Shown here in pieces: positions 6,585 to 7,181 of a DNA stretch of 7,181 nt (positions are counted from its first letter, which is position 1; the number at the start of each line of letters is the position of its first letter). Source of the DNA: CBFGTJ01 sp965651815 (GTDB lineage: Bacteria; Actinomycetota; Acidimicrobiia; Acidimicrobiales; Microtrichaceae); NCBI GenBank assembly GCA_965651815.1, contig CBFGTJ010000163.1, forward strand, positions 1 to 7,181, given 5' to 3'. Under the pieces are notes generated by a model. The model was given only the letters and a program-made list of their open reading frames with translations, did no database searches and was not told the origin of the DNA. The translations under genes and the position numbers were made by a program.

Positions 6585-6611
6585 ATGTTACCCGCCGTTC
6601 ACCTTCGCCAA
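6585..6611 (-). promoter_or_regulatory. Possible promoter of the fusion gene
   Basis: On the minus strand TAACAT (6590-6585) fits the actinobacterial TANNNT -10 pattern and lies in a small AT-rich island within a very GC-rich gap. TTGGCG (6611-6606) is a weak -35 candidate with a short 15-nt spacer. A start near 6578 would give a leader of about 70 nt before the ATG at 6507. The -35 match is poor, so this is only a suggestion. Confidence 0.28.
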
Positions 6612-6618
6612 CCGGGCG

Positions 6619-6634
6619 CGCCCCGCGCGGGGCG
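6619..6634. repeat. 16-bp GC palindrome in the intergenic gap
   Basis: A perfect self-complementary 16-mer (CGCCCCGCGCGGGGCG) between the DUF4142 gene and the fusion gene. It lies just downstream, in transcript order, of the larger hairpin at 6650-6677. It could form a second stem of a termination region or be a protein-binding site. Palindromes of this composition arise more easily by chance at such GC content. Confidence 0.3.
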
Positions 6635-6649
6635 GAACGGGGGACGGCG

Positions 6650-6677
6650 CGGGGCCCCGACGCTCGCCGGGGCCCCG
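6650..6677 (-). terminator. Strong GC hairpin downstream of the DUF4142 gene, candidate terminator
   Basis: Two copies of CGGGGCCCCG (6650-6659 and 6668-6677) flank an 8-nt loop and give a perfect 10-bp stem. It begins about 38 nt after the stop of the minus-strand DUF4142 gene. No T-run follows, as is common for actinomycete hairpins of this type, so intrinsic termination is plausible but not assured. A smaller stem, GCGGCG/CGCCGC with a 3-nt loop (6696-6710), lies right behind the stop codon. Each arm is itself self-complementary, so alternative foldings exist. Confidence 0.4.
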
Positions 6678-6714
6678 TCCGCCAGGGGTGCTCAGGCGGC
6701 GAGGCGCCGCGGGG

Positions 6715-7164
6715 TCATGCCACGGGCTCGGGCTCGCCCACCACGCCCTGGATCACCCGTGCGGCGTCCAGGTGCTGGTGCAGGTGCGGCAGCTGGGCCT
6801 TGGCGAACTTGCGCACCTTTCGGCTGTCCGCGTCGTCCGCGGCGGTCTCGAACACCTCGATCGCGGCCTCGTGGGCCTCGATCTGCAGCGCCACGTACAC
6901 ACCGTCGAAGCTCTCCTCCGGTGCGGACGTGAGCTCGGTCAGGCGTGCCAGCTGCTCCTCGCTGAGCACCGGCAGCTCGACGTCGTGCTGCCGCATGAAC
7001 GGGAGCAGGTCGTACAGCTGCACGAAGTGGTCGACGACCATGCGCCGGCCGTGCTCCTGCACGAGGGGGTGGCTGCCCCGCTGCATCGCGACGTTGCCCT
7101 CGTGGACCTCGCTCAGCGCGATGCCGGCCGCGGTGGCGATGAACGCGAGGTCGTCCTCGCTCAC
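6715..7164 (-). CDS. DUF4142 (ferritin-like superfamily) protein, 5' end uncertain
   Basis: A protein of 149 visible residues with the DUF4142 pattern: DLAFIATAAGIALSEVHEGNVA (5-26), a short RGSHPLVQEHGRRMVVDHFVQ segment (29-49), a FDGVYVALQIEAHEAAIEVFE helix (about 86-106) and LPHLHQHLDAARVI near the C-terminus. The family forms four-helix bundles of the ferritin-like fold with no established enzymatic role. Conserved Glu/His (His45, Glu97, His99, and the three histidines near 126-130) could bind metal, but that is inference. Many relatives have a signal peptide; none is visible here. The first start in the window is GTG at 7164, but the frame stays open to the right edge (7181) with charged codons (Asp-Arg-Arg-Asp-Arg), so the true start may lie outside. 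It reads toward the fusion gene on the same strand, separated by 207 nt with hairpins. Confidence 0.82.
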   Translation of the reverse strand: MSEDDLAFIATAAGIALSEVHEGNVAMQRGSHPLVQEHGRRMVVDHFVQLYDLLPFMRQHDVELPVLSEEQLARLTELTSAPEESFDGVYVALQIEAHEAAIEVFETAADDADSRKVRKFAKAQLPHLHQHLDAARVIQGVVGEPEPVA

Positions 7165-7181
7165 CCGGTCACGACGGTCCC

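Overview
The window is very GC-rich (roughly 70-75% by eye), densely coded, and has the strong G/C third-position bias of a high-GC actinomycete. The calcium-pump-like P2-type ATPase, the GlxA/AraC regulator and the DUF4142 protein fit that group. The Pseudonocardiales are a reasonable guess, but the genus cannot be settled from this sequence.

Layout, left to right. (1) Positions 1-1531, minus strand: the N-terminal ~510 residues of a P2-type cation-transporting ATPase that runs off the left edge. (2) 1584-2591, minus strand: a GlxA-type regulator (DJ-1/PfpI-like sensor plus AraC HTH), transcribed toward the ATPase with a 52-nt gap. (3) 2592-2745: a divergent intergenic region with a perfect 14-bp palindrome, a candidate operator. 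(4) 2746-4479, plus strand: three closely spaced genes (gaps of 10 and 11 nt) for an unrecognised small helical protein, a BtuF/TroA-like helical-backbone metal receptor without a signal peptide, and a histidine phosphatase. (5) 4273-6507, minus strand, convergent with and overlapping the phosphatase gene by 207 nt: one long protein fusing a sugar/inositol-phosphate-type nucleotidyltransferase, a CDP-alcohol phosphotransferase and a HAD phosphatase. (6) 6508-6714: an intergenic region with GC-rich hairpins and a possible promoter. (7) 6715-7164 or beyond, minus strand: a DUF4142 ferritin-like protein.

The standout is the three-domain fusion. Its first two domains have the arrangement and motifs of the IPCT-DIPPS enzyme of di-myo-inositol-phosphate (DIP) synthesis, which activates inositol-1-phosphate with CTP and condenses it with a second inositol phosphate. 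That pathway then needs a phosphatase to remove the remaining phosphate, and the third domain here is an apparently intact HAD phosphatase. One polypeptide could therefore carry the whole route from inositol-1-phosphate to a phosphodiester solute or head group. This is inference: other CDP-activated polyols are possible. No RNA genes, CRISPR arrays or insertion sequences were recognised. The first ~27 bases look compositionally different and may mark a junction within the ATPase gene.
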